Shown: piece by piece, positions 12,001 to 21,185 of the stretch
Layout: each line of letters starts with the position of its first letter
Numbering within the stretch: the first letter of the stretch is position 1
Translations under genes and position numbers: made by a program
Notes under the pieces: generated by a model
Told to the model about the DNA's origin: nothing
The model's input: only the letters and a program-made list of their open reading frames with translations
Databases searched by the model: none
DNA from: Prinsepia uniflora
Lineage: Eukaryota > Streptophyta > Magnoliopsida > Rosales > Rosaceae
Assembly (NCBI GenBank): GCA_032719365.1
Contig: CM064872.1
Coordinates: 44,190,252-44,254,251, forward strand
DNA length: 64,000 nucleotides
Direction of reading: 5' to 3'

Positions 12001-13646
12001 TTTCCCTTTCTTTTAGGGAAATGTTAGGGCAGGTGTTAGGGGTTATAAATAGATGTTTTCTCATTGTTTTTGGACATCCAATTTACCTCCTAAGGTCCCA
12101 AAACTCTGAAAAAATTTCTTCTCAAAGTTTATACACAAAGTAACCGCAATTTACCCTTTTGTTCATTCTTTTGGATTCAAGTCTTGCATCTTCTTTGTGA
12201 CGTGAAGCTTGGGAGAAGAAGAAGTTTTTGTGCCACTTCTCTCACGCATCATTCATCTTAGTATTTTTGTTTCTTAATCCCTAATCTCTTTAATTTGATA
12301 TGCATTCAATTATGATGTTTGTTAACTTAGTTATGCGTTAGTAGTTTCCCTTAGGATTAGGGCTGTTTGAAGCCCTAGCCATGTTAGTTTATAATTAGAT
12401 TTCTAGCTGTTGATTATGGTTGTTATGTATTCCTGGATTTTTTGGATTACTATGCTTCATGAACTCAATTTATGCTTGTAAGTTTGATCACCTTATTTAC
12501 GTATAATTGTCGATGTAATTGCTTGACAGATCACCTTGATGTTTGTGTTCACCCTGCAATTTGTAGCATCACGTTTAAGAGGGGGAATCTTATTCGTAAT
12601 CTAAACTCATGACTTCCTAGGATTGACATCACTTTACTGGGGATAGTGTAGTGTCATTAAATCTTCTTCATGTTTCATGCATTATCACACACCATGGGTA
12701 ATAGTTGTTTAAGGGCGGGTACATCACGCTTAAAAATACAATCTAAGAGAAGATAAATGTGTGGGGTGAGCCTTAGCCGGAGCCTTGCATGGGCACTTAA
12801 TTCAGATACATACATAATTAATCTAATCAACGAAATCTAAGGAGAACTTTAATAGGTAAAGCTGGATAACATGTCCTAATTCGTCCTAATCATTCAGTCA
12901 ACTCTCAAATCAAGTTTTCATCATTTTGCACTTGTTTTCATCATTCAATTTCGTTCTAATCATCACTCAAAACTCCCCAACGTTTTTGTACTTTTTCTCA
13001 AGTTGTTTCATTCAAAACTAAGTGGATTCACGTTGAACAAGTCCTTGACGGATCGACCTTTTCAAACCTACTATACTCGTCATACGATTTTGTGCACTTG
13101 CAAAGTATTACATTAGGAGTTATCATTCATAATTTCTTGGTTGATAAATCTTCTATCAAGGGTGTGAGGTAGAGATGGATGGCTAGGATGAGAGGTGGGC
13201 GAATTAAATTATAAAATAATTTAGGATAATATTATTTAATTAATTAGATCCACAATTTAGGGATAATGACCAAGGGGATGAGTGACACTTGTCACTCATC
13301 CATGGGTCCCACTTAAATATCTGCCCAATCAGATATTGCCACATCATCCTCGCCTCATAATACGTGCATAGTGCAATCAAACTTCTGTGACCCATAACTT
13401 TCACATTTGATGTCCGATTTCGGCGTGCCGCCTGTCTATGGATTCGTATCGACCCGATCTACGTAACGATCTTCGGCCCTCAGCCCTTGGACCTCCCGAG
13501 TCAAAATTCAACATTTTGCCCACGACCAGGGGCAATACGGTCGTTTTACGCCGTTCGTCCAATTTCGCTCAACTAATCACCGATTAACCTTACTAATCAT
13601 TAATTAGTCACTAATCTAATCTCAGAATTGGGGACGAGCCGTTACA
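9043..13646 (-). mobile_element. LTR-X in reverse orientation, target duplication GCACA
   Basis: On the plus strand it starts TGTCAGGACCCGTCCC and ends GGGGACGAGCCGTTACA, the reverse complement of LTR-X ends. GCACA flanks it at 9038-9042 and 13647-13651. Without the nested 1870-bp LTR and one target copy, the LTR is about 2.73 kb. On the minus strand it carries the family blocks, including an array of GGGCCCAGTTG-like repeats (about 9900-10200), GTCCACTCAC near the 3' side and GTGAGTGGAC near the middle. No internal region is attached, so it is a solo LTR. Confidence 0.92.
11289..13158 (+). mobile_element. Solo LTR of the TGATAAG family (1870 bp), target duplication AGGGT
   Basis: It starts TGATAAGTCACAAATTAAGC and ends ATCTTCTATCA, flanked by AGGGT at 11284-11288 and 13159-13163. 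It is unrelated in sequence to LTR-X. Its first 30 bases resemble the insertion starting at 15808. A TATA-like box (TTATAAATAG) lies near 12045, which suggests plus-strand transcription. No coding region is seen. Confidence 0.88.
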
Positions 13647-14272
13647 GCACATAGCATGCTTTAATTCTAATGGATCTGTAAACAGGATGACTAAGATTCG
13701 ATGGAATATACCATAAGAGACTTAGTTGATTTAGTTGAACTTTTCTTGAGCTTAATGGATTTCTGTTGCTTAGCCAAAGTTACATACCATGACTAGATTA
13801 GGTTTCAAATCAGAAATATAGGGTTAAGATCACATACCATGATTTAATCATAACTTAGAGAGAAGTAATTCTGGAATCAGATTAGACTTGTTTGGTTGAT
13901 TACTTAGAAACTTTGAATTAGATTGTTCAGATAAAGTCACTGCCCTAGGTCCCCTTAACTCATTCACAGAAGCAGACTTTATCTTTTTCATTCCTTGCCA
14001 GTTAACTTGTCTTAAAATCTTGTTAGACACTTAAGTTTATTTAGTTTGCATAATTACATTCTCTTACCATTCAAAACAATCAAACTACTCCTTTTACATT
14101 CAGTTTTAGTATTATTTCTAGATTTTCAAGAATTGGGTTTCTAAGCACTTAACTAGAGAAGATCTTCTTTAATCCATGTGGGATCGACCTTGCACTTATC
14201 GGGCTGTACTATTGTGTGGCCTTGTTCTATTACAAGCATAATAAGAACTATTTCGAAGAGAAACATATGCTA

Positions 14273-14900
14273 GTTGTCATGTTAACGGAGTTAAGTTCGT
14301 GTGCACAAAACAAGATGGAGCAAATGCTAATACGGGGGTTTACTGTAAATTGCTAAGTGTGGTAAAGGTGTTTTATGTGTACTAGAAGGTAGTGGCTTTG
14401 TTCAAGTGTCGTTAGTTCCATAAGGACCCAAGTATCCCAAGCATGATCATTAATCATTTATGTACCTCTGTTAGCACAAAAAACCAGTGGTTTGAGAGTG
14501 AACCTTGCATCATGGCTTCTACAGGAAAACAAGTATTCTAAGTGGATGATCCAAAAGCTGGTGCTGGTTGGAAAGTAGCTAGATGGGGAAGCATAGAAAC
14601 ATATGGGACTTGGATGATTGGCACCATGAAGACAATGGAGAAATAGAGCACCATGAAGACGATGGAGAAATAGAAGATGATGAAGTTGTTTACCGGGAGG
14701 ATTCCTTGGCACCCGCTCTAAACGTGGAAGGAGTACGAACCGACAACCGCACCCTACCAGTTGCAATTGATGACATTTTTTTTTTATCTTGGTACCTTAG
14801 AACCAATTGAAATTGACGTTGAGGAAACAACTAGTACGCATAGCTCGAATGACGAGGGTGATTGGAAGGGGGATGGTGCAACCGACATTGATGTAACATA
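14273..14900 (+). pseudogene. CACTA transposase (TNP2-type) C-terminal relic, DUF4216-like
   Basis: Translation from 14273 reads HVNGVKFVCTKQDGANANTG, matching the VNG-x-K/R-F ... NTG/NSG motif near the start of the C-terminal domain of plant CACTA TNP2 proteins. About 200 bases on, the frame at 14479-14650 reads ASTGKQVF, a stop, then VDDPKAGAGWKV. In the family this is the A-S-Q-A-x-Q-V-F-Y-V-x-D-P ... W-x-V motif. An acidic tail follows (HHEDNGEIEHHEDDGEIEDD, 14620-14680). TNP2 is the DDE-type transposase of CACTA elements; its catalytic region is not in the window. In-frame stops (14539 and others) and missing 5' sequence make it a pseudogene. Confidence 0.72.
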
Positions 14901-15807
14901 CTTAATTTTCTTTTTGCTATTATTATTTTAATTTTAATTATAGATTAATTAAAAATATATTAATGTTAATTATATATATAATTAAGATGGCCCGACGGAC
15001 ATCCGAAGAGAAAGGGTCTATTCGCGGGGCGAGTAAGGTTCACAAAATCTTGTTTTTTTTCATAAAGCACAGTATTTGTTAATATATATATATATATATA
15101 TATATATAATAATTATATATATTAATATATATATATATATATATATTCATATTAATTTTAATTATATATAGATAAACATTAAATATATATATATATATAT
15201 TAATATATATTAATTTAATTATATATAGATAAAAATTGATTATATATATTATATGTATTAATGTTAATTAATAATATATAACTAAGATGGCCCACTAAAC
15301 ATCTGTTTAAGGATCTATTGCTTGGCGAATGTTCCCCAATTCACCGAGCAAGGTTCACATATTTTTTTTAATATATATATATATATATGTATGTACCTAT
15401 ATATAATTAATATTAATATATAGGTAAATATTAATTCACATATATTTATTATATATTAATTATATATAGGTAAATATTAATTCATATATATATTAATGGC
15501 GAAGTATCCGTCGAGCAAGGGTATTCTAGCCCGACGGATCCATACATTCGTTGAGCAAGGTGCATAAATCCTATTTTCATATCCATCAAACCAAAAAAAA
15601 TGACGGGTGAGGTTTAGGCACATCGTATCACAAACTGAACGATCAGATTATTCAAATTTACTTATTTGCATATCAATCGAACCAATAAAATGACACGACT
15701 ATTGAAAATTCCTTCAAAAGTTTCTAAGTGTTAATGAATTTGTTAGTTTTACAATTTTTTATGATTTTCTTTCATAGTTTGACTGACGATCCATATAAGC
15801 CACACTT
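14901..15807. repeat. AT-rich CACTA spacer with microsatellites and subterminal motifs
   Basis: No gene is seen. The sequence is dominated by AT runs (notably 15081-15147 and 15187-15205) and three copies of a block AAGATGGCCCGACGGA-like ... GGCGAGTAAGGTTCACA (near 14985, 15287 and 15500). The last about 240 bases are a partial copy of the 341-bp unit found again at 19418. Confidence 0.7.
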
Positions 15808-17469
15808 TGATAAGCCTTAAATTGAGCATCATTTTATGTCAATTTAATCCTTAATGCTTATCTTTTAAATGTAAAATGCCAAACAATAAGATAAAATAAT
15901 ATATTTTGTGTCAAACGTGCCGAGTTTGATAGAGCTCGGAATTATGAGAATTTGAGTGAAAAAATTATCTCAATCGGAGTTATTTTGAAGGAGTTATGAT
16001 TGAAACGAGGCCACTAAAAAGTACAAGGGATTTTGGTAGCTTCGTACCGAATTCATATCAGCCCAAAGGCCATTTCGGCCAACGCCTGCTAAACTTTTGC
16101 CATAAACTTCAGTGCACATGTCATGAATTAGGAGCCTCTAGTTCGTCCAGCATGTCCCGAACGAGAAACCCATACTACTGAACGTGAATCTTAGTCTTTA
16201 GCCAACGCTTATCAAAAATTAGTTCCTAGCTTCCTTTGCGTCGTTGACCCTCATTGACCACCATTTCTTCTTCAGTTTTTCAGTGCACGCCCACCGAATC
16301 CTTCTCCCATTTTCAGGACGCGTTTTCCGAATCTTCACAGCGCCTCTAACACTGTGTAAGCTTGAAAATGGCATTTTCTAGCCACCAAAATGATCCTAGC
16401 TATCTAGGGTTCCATGCAAAAACAATAAAGATGATTTTTAGGCTAGGTTCTAGCAAGTTTTTATTGTTTTTATTTAATTAGGATTTTATTTCCTAGTTTT
16501 TAGGCGATACTATCACTACAAAATGGCAGGTCATTCTCATTATAAAAGGACTTCTTCTTGGACACAAACTTGAGCCCCTTAAAGGAAAACCCTAGTTGTG
16601 TAAATACAAGGAAATTCAAGATTTTAAAGTCCAAAATTCCCCTTGTCTTTTCCTCCATCTTCACAAGGTTCCTTTTGCTGTTTAGAGAACCTTGTGATTT
16701 CATTGTTTCCATCCACCTAGGCATCTCAAACTATTCTTGGATCCCAAAAGTGTAACATTGTTCTCTCTACTTAAACTCTTGATATTGTTTTTGGTTTTAC
16801 TTATAATTCAATATATGTGTTGGTATTCTCTTTCTAACGTTTTTAAATGTTAAATACAATCTCCATGTGTTTTACTCTCTGGATTTTAATTACTTCATAT
16901 GTTCTAGTGCCTGATACTTGAATTTAACGCTATGTGTTTTATTCGTTGTTCCGTGCACTTAGAATAGTATTGAAGAGATTTAAAGTTTTACCATTGTTCG
17001 GCGCATTCAGTCAACAACTTAAGATGAATCATATTGCAAGTGTTTATGACAGAAACCATCCCAAAATTCCAAGAAAAACCAGACCATTCATGCTCCTGTT
17101 TGACCATTTCTATTAAACAAGGGATTTTTCTAATTTTGGTCACATCCAATTCTTATTAAAGTAACCGGATTGAATCCTCCTTTGCGAGGTTACCACCTAC
17201 GTCCAACCTACTAACCCCGTCAAAATCGAATTTCTAACTAATTCAACTATAACTAGGATTAATTATTACTCTCGTCACGACAGTAACATCAGTTATACAA
17301 CCAAAATTGTTATCAAGCGAAAAAACATAATTAACCTCACTAACAAACTCCTCTGTGCTTTACTTAGGCGGACGATTATGCGTTGAGTATCATAAGTCGC
17401 GAATGTGCATTAACTTAATTTGAATTCCAACTACTATTCAAGGATAACTACTTATAAGTCTTTAAAGTA

Positions 17470-17640
17470 ACATTATTCCCACACATTCACAAACCCTTTA
17501 CTTATTTTTCTATCCTTTACCTCCATGACTTTACCCAAATTATGTAGGATACTAACATTATTCCCACACATTCACAAACCCTTTAATTATTTTCCTATCC
17601 TTTACTTCCATGGCTTTACCCAAATTATGTAGGATACTTA
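17470..17640 (+). repeat. 85-bp tandem duplication
   Basis: Two adjacent copies of about 85 bp start ACATTATTCCCACACATTC at 17470 and 17555 and end TATGTAGGATACT. They differ by a few bases (TTACCTCCATGACT versus TTACTTCCATGGCT). Confidence 0.9.
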
Positions 17641-17999
17641 AACAAATCATGTAGTAATCCCACACATAACGGATACCTAAGGGCCTTTAATTATTTATTT
17701 TAGCCTTACTTACATATATACTCTATTGCCATTATATTTATTATCATCATATCTTTACTTTGCTAACCATAAGTCACATAACATCTCAGGGAAAGGTTTT
17801 TCGACAATTGGTCAATAATCCATACTCAACCATAGCACAAAATTAATCATATAGATTCTATAAATAATCCACCATATACTAACCATTTGATATGTACATA
17901 TTCATTATTATACTCATAGGACACCCAAAACCATATTAATTTATCCGAATTGATAATGCATAATTAACAATTAATCTTTGAACAATCATAACTACTTCA

Positions 18000-19032
18000 T
18001 ATGATATCCAATTAATGAAAACCCTGGACCATTGGACTCAAAATGACGGCTTGAACATTTTTCATATTGGCAGTAAATCCAAACTCTGGCTCACTCGTTG
18101 TCAAGTGTCACCAGAGGCTGAGCACAGCCTTTGCTCGTGTGCCTCACACGTCTGCGCAGAGGTCGTCTTCAGCCTTTCGTGGGTTTGTGTTTGCGGGTTT
18201 CCTGACCTGGCGACCTGACCTGGCTATCTCTTCCTCAATTAAGAGTCTTTTCATCCTTTTTAAATCTAGAAGTCTCGTATTTCACTCAGTAGCGGATCTA
18301 TGGTGTCAAAACAACAAGAACTTACCTTAAGGTCGAGGTTCAACATCTCAGGCTCTCGATCATGGCTGTAAGGTTAGTTTCTCAACCTTCCTGAATCTAT
18401 TCCTTCGTCTTCTTGATCATATAATGACCTCATGACCTCGCCCATCTCTCCAAAATCACTAGTTGGATGTGGAATGGTCTTACACGAGCTCCACGACTCA
18501 CGGCCAAAACTTTGCTCGCGTATTTCTGAATCCACAACGTCTCAGTCCCTCTCTAAACCACCCTAATCTCATTTCTCCCTAAAACTCGCTTTCCCCCACT
18601 TCCTTCTTCATTCCCCTCCTCACTCAACTATTCCCCAATTTCTCACATTTTCTCTTTTTCGGCTTATAATCATCGAACCACCACAATAAACACACACTTC
18701 ACATATAAATAAACTTCAATGTCGGTGGAAGGAAAGAATTCCAGGTCTCTCTAGATCTTGACACATGGTAGCATTCAATAGGGCTTCACTACAGAATCAC
18801 CAAAATGCCCTTCAAAAGTAAATTACCAAAATGCCCTTCCTCTTATTTGACGTATAACTTTCCTGTCCTAACTCCATTTTCACCATGCTGCATGTCTATG
18901 CACTCAGGAGGCTAATACATTCATAACGTCCATTTCGAAATTCCCAAAAGTTTTCCCGGCCCAAAAGTCAACTTTTTGACTTTCAGGGCAAAATGGTAAA
19001 TTCCCATTTCCTTGAATATTCGGGGTGTTACA
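18000..19032 (-). mobile_element. Reverse-orientation LTR-X-like fragment
   Basis: The plus strand ends ATTCGGGGTGTTACA at 19032, so on the minus strand an LTR begins TGTAACACCCCGAAT. Downstream on that strand come GTTGACTTTTGGGCC and a CATAGACATGCAGCATG block, matching the conserved start of LTR-X. The left (3') end is not recognisable, so the fragment is truncated or diverged and its left boundary is approximate. Confidence 0.6.
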
Positions 19033-19417
19033 GTTTATCCGTTATTCGGTGCATTTATAATATTGAAAAATGTACGAAGGTAATTGAGATGATAATGGTA
19101 ACATTTTGTGATTGGTTTATTATATACAAATGATGGAGTGTTGGCAAGATAACTGTTTGATGTAAGTCCATTGTACAAAGCTTAATTAGGAGTAGATTTA
19201 ATTTAATAATTGTTTATACTTGTGTTTTTACGACTACACTATTGTCCAAAATTCCCCCGTTTTTTTTTTATTTTAACTAACCATTATAAAATGTCCCTCA
19301 ATTTCCCGGTTTAGAACGATCCCTACTTATTGAATACTACAATCTACAAGAAAAGGTTTTAAGTTGAGCATTGCATGAATTGTGTATTTATGTAAATGTA
19401 CAGTTTACGCCATAGCA

Positions 19418-20010
19418 CACTCATAGATCATCTATGTAAAAGTTAGTGAATTTGGAAGTCCCCGGATTAGGTAATGGTGCCCAACGGATCAACGGTAACA
19501 AAATGTTTTTCATTGATCCAACGACTTTAAGTCCCCCAAAAGTCACTATTTTCTACTTGTGAGGTCTAGGCACGTTAACAAACCAAACGGTTGGATTATT
19601 CAAGTTTACTTGTTTTCATATCAATCAAACAAAAAAAATGAAACAACTATTGAAGTTTCCTTCAAAAGTTTCTAAGTGTGAATGAATTTGGTGGTTTTAC
19701 AATTTTCTATGATTTTCATTCATAGTTGAACTAATCCAATCGTCTATATTTATAAGCCACACTCACAGATTATCAATGTAAAATTAGTAAATTTGGAAGT
19801 CTCGAAACTAGGTACTGGTGCGCAACGAATCGACAATAACAAAATGTTATTTTTTGATCCAACAACTTTAAGTTCTCGAAACATCAAAATTTTCAGCGGG
19901 TGAAGTCTAGGCACGTCCTATCACAAACTAAACGGTCGGATTATTCAAATTCTCTCGTTCACATATCCATTGAACAAAAAATAACAGCGTTGAAGACTTT
20001 GCTTTGCTAA
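19418..20010 (+). repeat. 341-bp tandem repeat of the CACTA element
   Basis: One full unit (about 19416-19756) is followed by a partial one (about 19757-20010). Shared landmarks are AATTTGGAAGTC, CAACGACTTTAAGT, a GTGAGGTCTAGGCACGT-like block, AACGGTTGGATTATTCAA and TTTCCTTCAAAAGTTTCTAA. A third, partial unit lies at about 15565-15807, on the other side of the insertion. No coding potential is seen. Confidence 0.8.
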
Positions 20011-20952
20011 TTGAGTTTATTCGTCGGGGAAACCTCAATTTTGCTAAAATTCAAAAAGACTGCAAAATATTTTGCGAAAAATTGAAATTCCTCTTCACTT
20101 TGCTCGGTGAGTCATTAGAGAAGCCGACAAAATGGCTTTTTCGGGCAATGTCCCCACTGACTTAAGACACCCTCGACCTTCCCTTTCCTTCTTTCTCTTC
20201 ATTTGTCCTCTTCGTTGCTACTCATCTGCAGCTCCCTCTCTCACTCACCCAAAAACCCAACCCCCCAACACATCGAACCCAATCTCGCGACCCCAAATCA
20301 GCGACCCCAATTTCACGACCCCAACGGCTCGAACCTAAACCCAAACCTGCTGCTGCTCTCTCTCTCTTCCTCATTCTAAGTCCCTCAAAATTTTTGTGAT
20401 TTTTGATTTTTTGAATATAGTTATTGGATTGAATATATTGGTTGAATATATAGGTTGAATATTAGCTTGAATATTCAATATTGGATTGAATATTGATTTT
20501 TGAAAATTGGATTGAATAATTAATATTGATTTTATGAGTATTGTATTGAATATTGATTTTATGAGTATTGGTTTGAATATTGAATATTGGATATTATTGG
20601 ATTAATATTGGAAACTTTTTTTTATTATTGGAATTTATTGGAAGTTATCAGACTACTATTGAATTTTTTTTATTATTGGATTTTATTGGAAGTTATTGGA
20701 TTATCAATTTTTAGATTTGATTAATGTTTATGTTAGATTATTGGATTTTATTATTTGTTTAATTATTGTTGGGATTAAAAAATAGGGAGTTATTTATTTA
20801 ATTATTTAATCATAGTAAATAATTATTTATTGGAATTAAAAATAGGAATTATTGGATATGTTATTTTAAAATATATTTAATTATTTAATTATTTATATAA
20901 TGATTTATTTATTTATTTATTTAATATTAATTATTTAAAATTTTGTATTACA
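20011..20952 (+). other. CACTA internal sequence, no clear gene
   Basis: Around 20010-20130 there are GTCGGGGAAA and GCTCGGTGAG motifs of the CACTA kind. A short open frame from 20132 (MAFSGNVPTDL, then proline-rich) has no recognised domain and may be the start of a second, degenerate CACTA gene or chance. From 20400 to 20940 the sequence is low-complexity, built from GGATTGAATATT-like words and AT runs. Confidence 0.4.
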
Positions 20953-21185
20953 GATGTCTCAGCGTAGATTGATCACTTTGGAGGTTCGTCCCGTGGTGCC
21001 AGCAGAGCATCCATCTCTTGGATCAACACCCTCCTCAATGGAGCAATCATCTCCTGCTTGTGGACCCTCATCAACAGAGCAGCTAGCCCCTTCCTTAGCA
21101 CCCTCGTGCCATTCTTGATGATCGGATGATACTAGGGGCATTGGAGCGAACGTTCCAGAGAAAGTCGTTGATGGATAGCTCATGT
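20953..21185 (+). pseudogene. Possible exon of a second CACTA gene, cut by a solo LTR
   Basis: An ATG-started frame (MSQRRLITLEVRPVVPAEHP, then Ser/Pro/Glu-rich) runs to a stop at about 21117, after an AT-rich stretch ending TTACAG that could be a splice acceptor. The sequence on the far side of the LTR (24134-24332) contains another possible exon (TQLVAPFKRIGVQPQNPSRQ). I do not recognise the protein. The position downstream of TNP2 fits the accessory gene of CACTA elements, but this is inference. Confidence 0.3.

Larger units (their letters stand above)
8034..14272 (+). mobile_element. 3' LTR beginning TGATAAC, interrupted by nested LTRs
   Basis: The LTR starts TGATAACTCTTG at 8034. It continues to 9042, is interrupted by a minus-strand LTR-X (9043-13646), and resumes at 13652 for about 600 bases. 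The last recognisable part near 14170-14200 (GTGGGATCGACCTTGCACTT) is typical of the 3' portion of such LTRs. I could not fix the right end: it lies between about 14200 and 14279, where CACTA transposase sequence begins. It contains a 35-bp minisatellite and an AT microsatellite. Confidence 0.6.
15808..19417 (+). mobile_element. LTR-type insertion beginning TGATAAG, target duplication CACTT/CACTC
   Basis: It begins TGATAAGCCTTAAATTGAGC, close to the start of the LTR at 11289, and is proposed to end CGCCATAGCA at 19417. The flanks are CACTT (15803-15807) and CACTC (19418-19422), one mismatch. The placement is supported because the CACTA 341-bp repeat resumes exactly there (GCCACACT before, CACACTCATAG after). 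A TATA-like ATTATAAAAGG lies near 16540. The inside is composite: it includes a reverse LTR-X-like piece ending at 19032. No coding sequence is recognisable. Confidence 0.55.

Noticed and set aside
16513..16520. CACTACAA at 16513 as the left end of the CACTA element
   Set aside because: It lies inside an LTR-type insertion, downstream of the TNP2 relic, with no matching 3-bp target copy.
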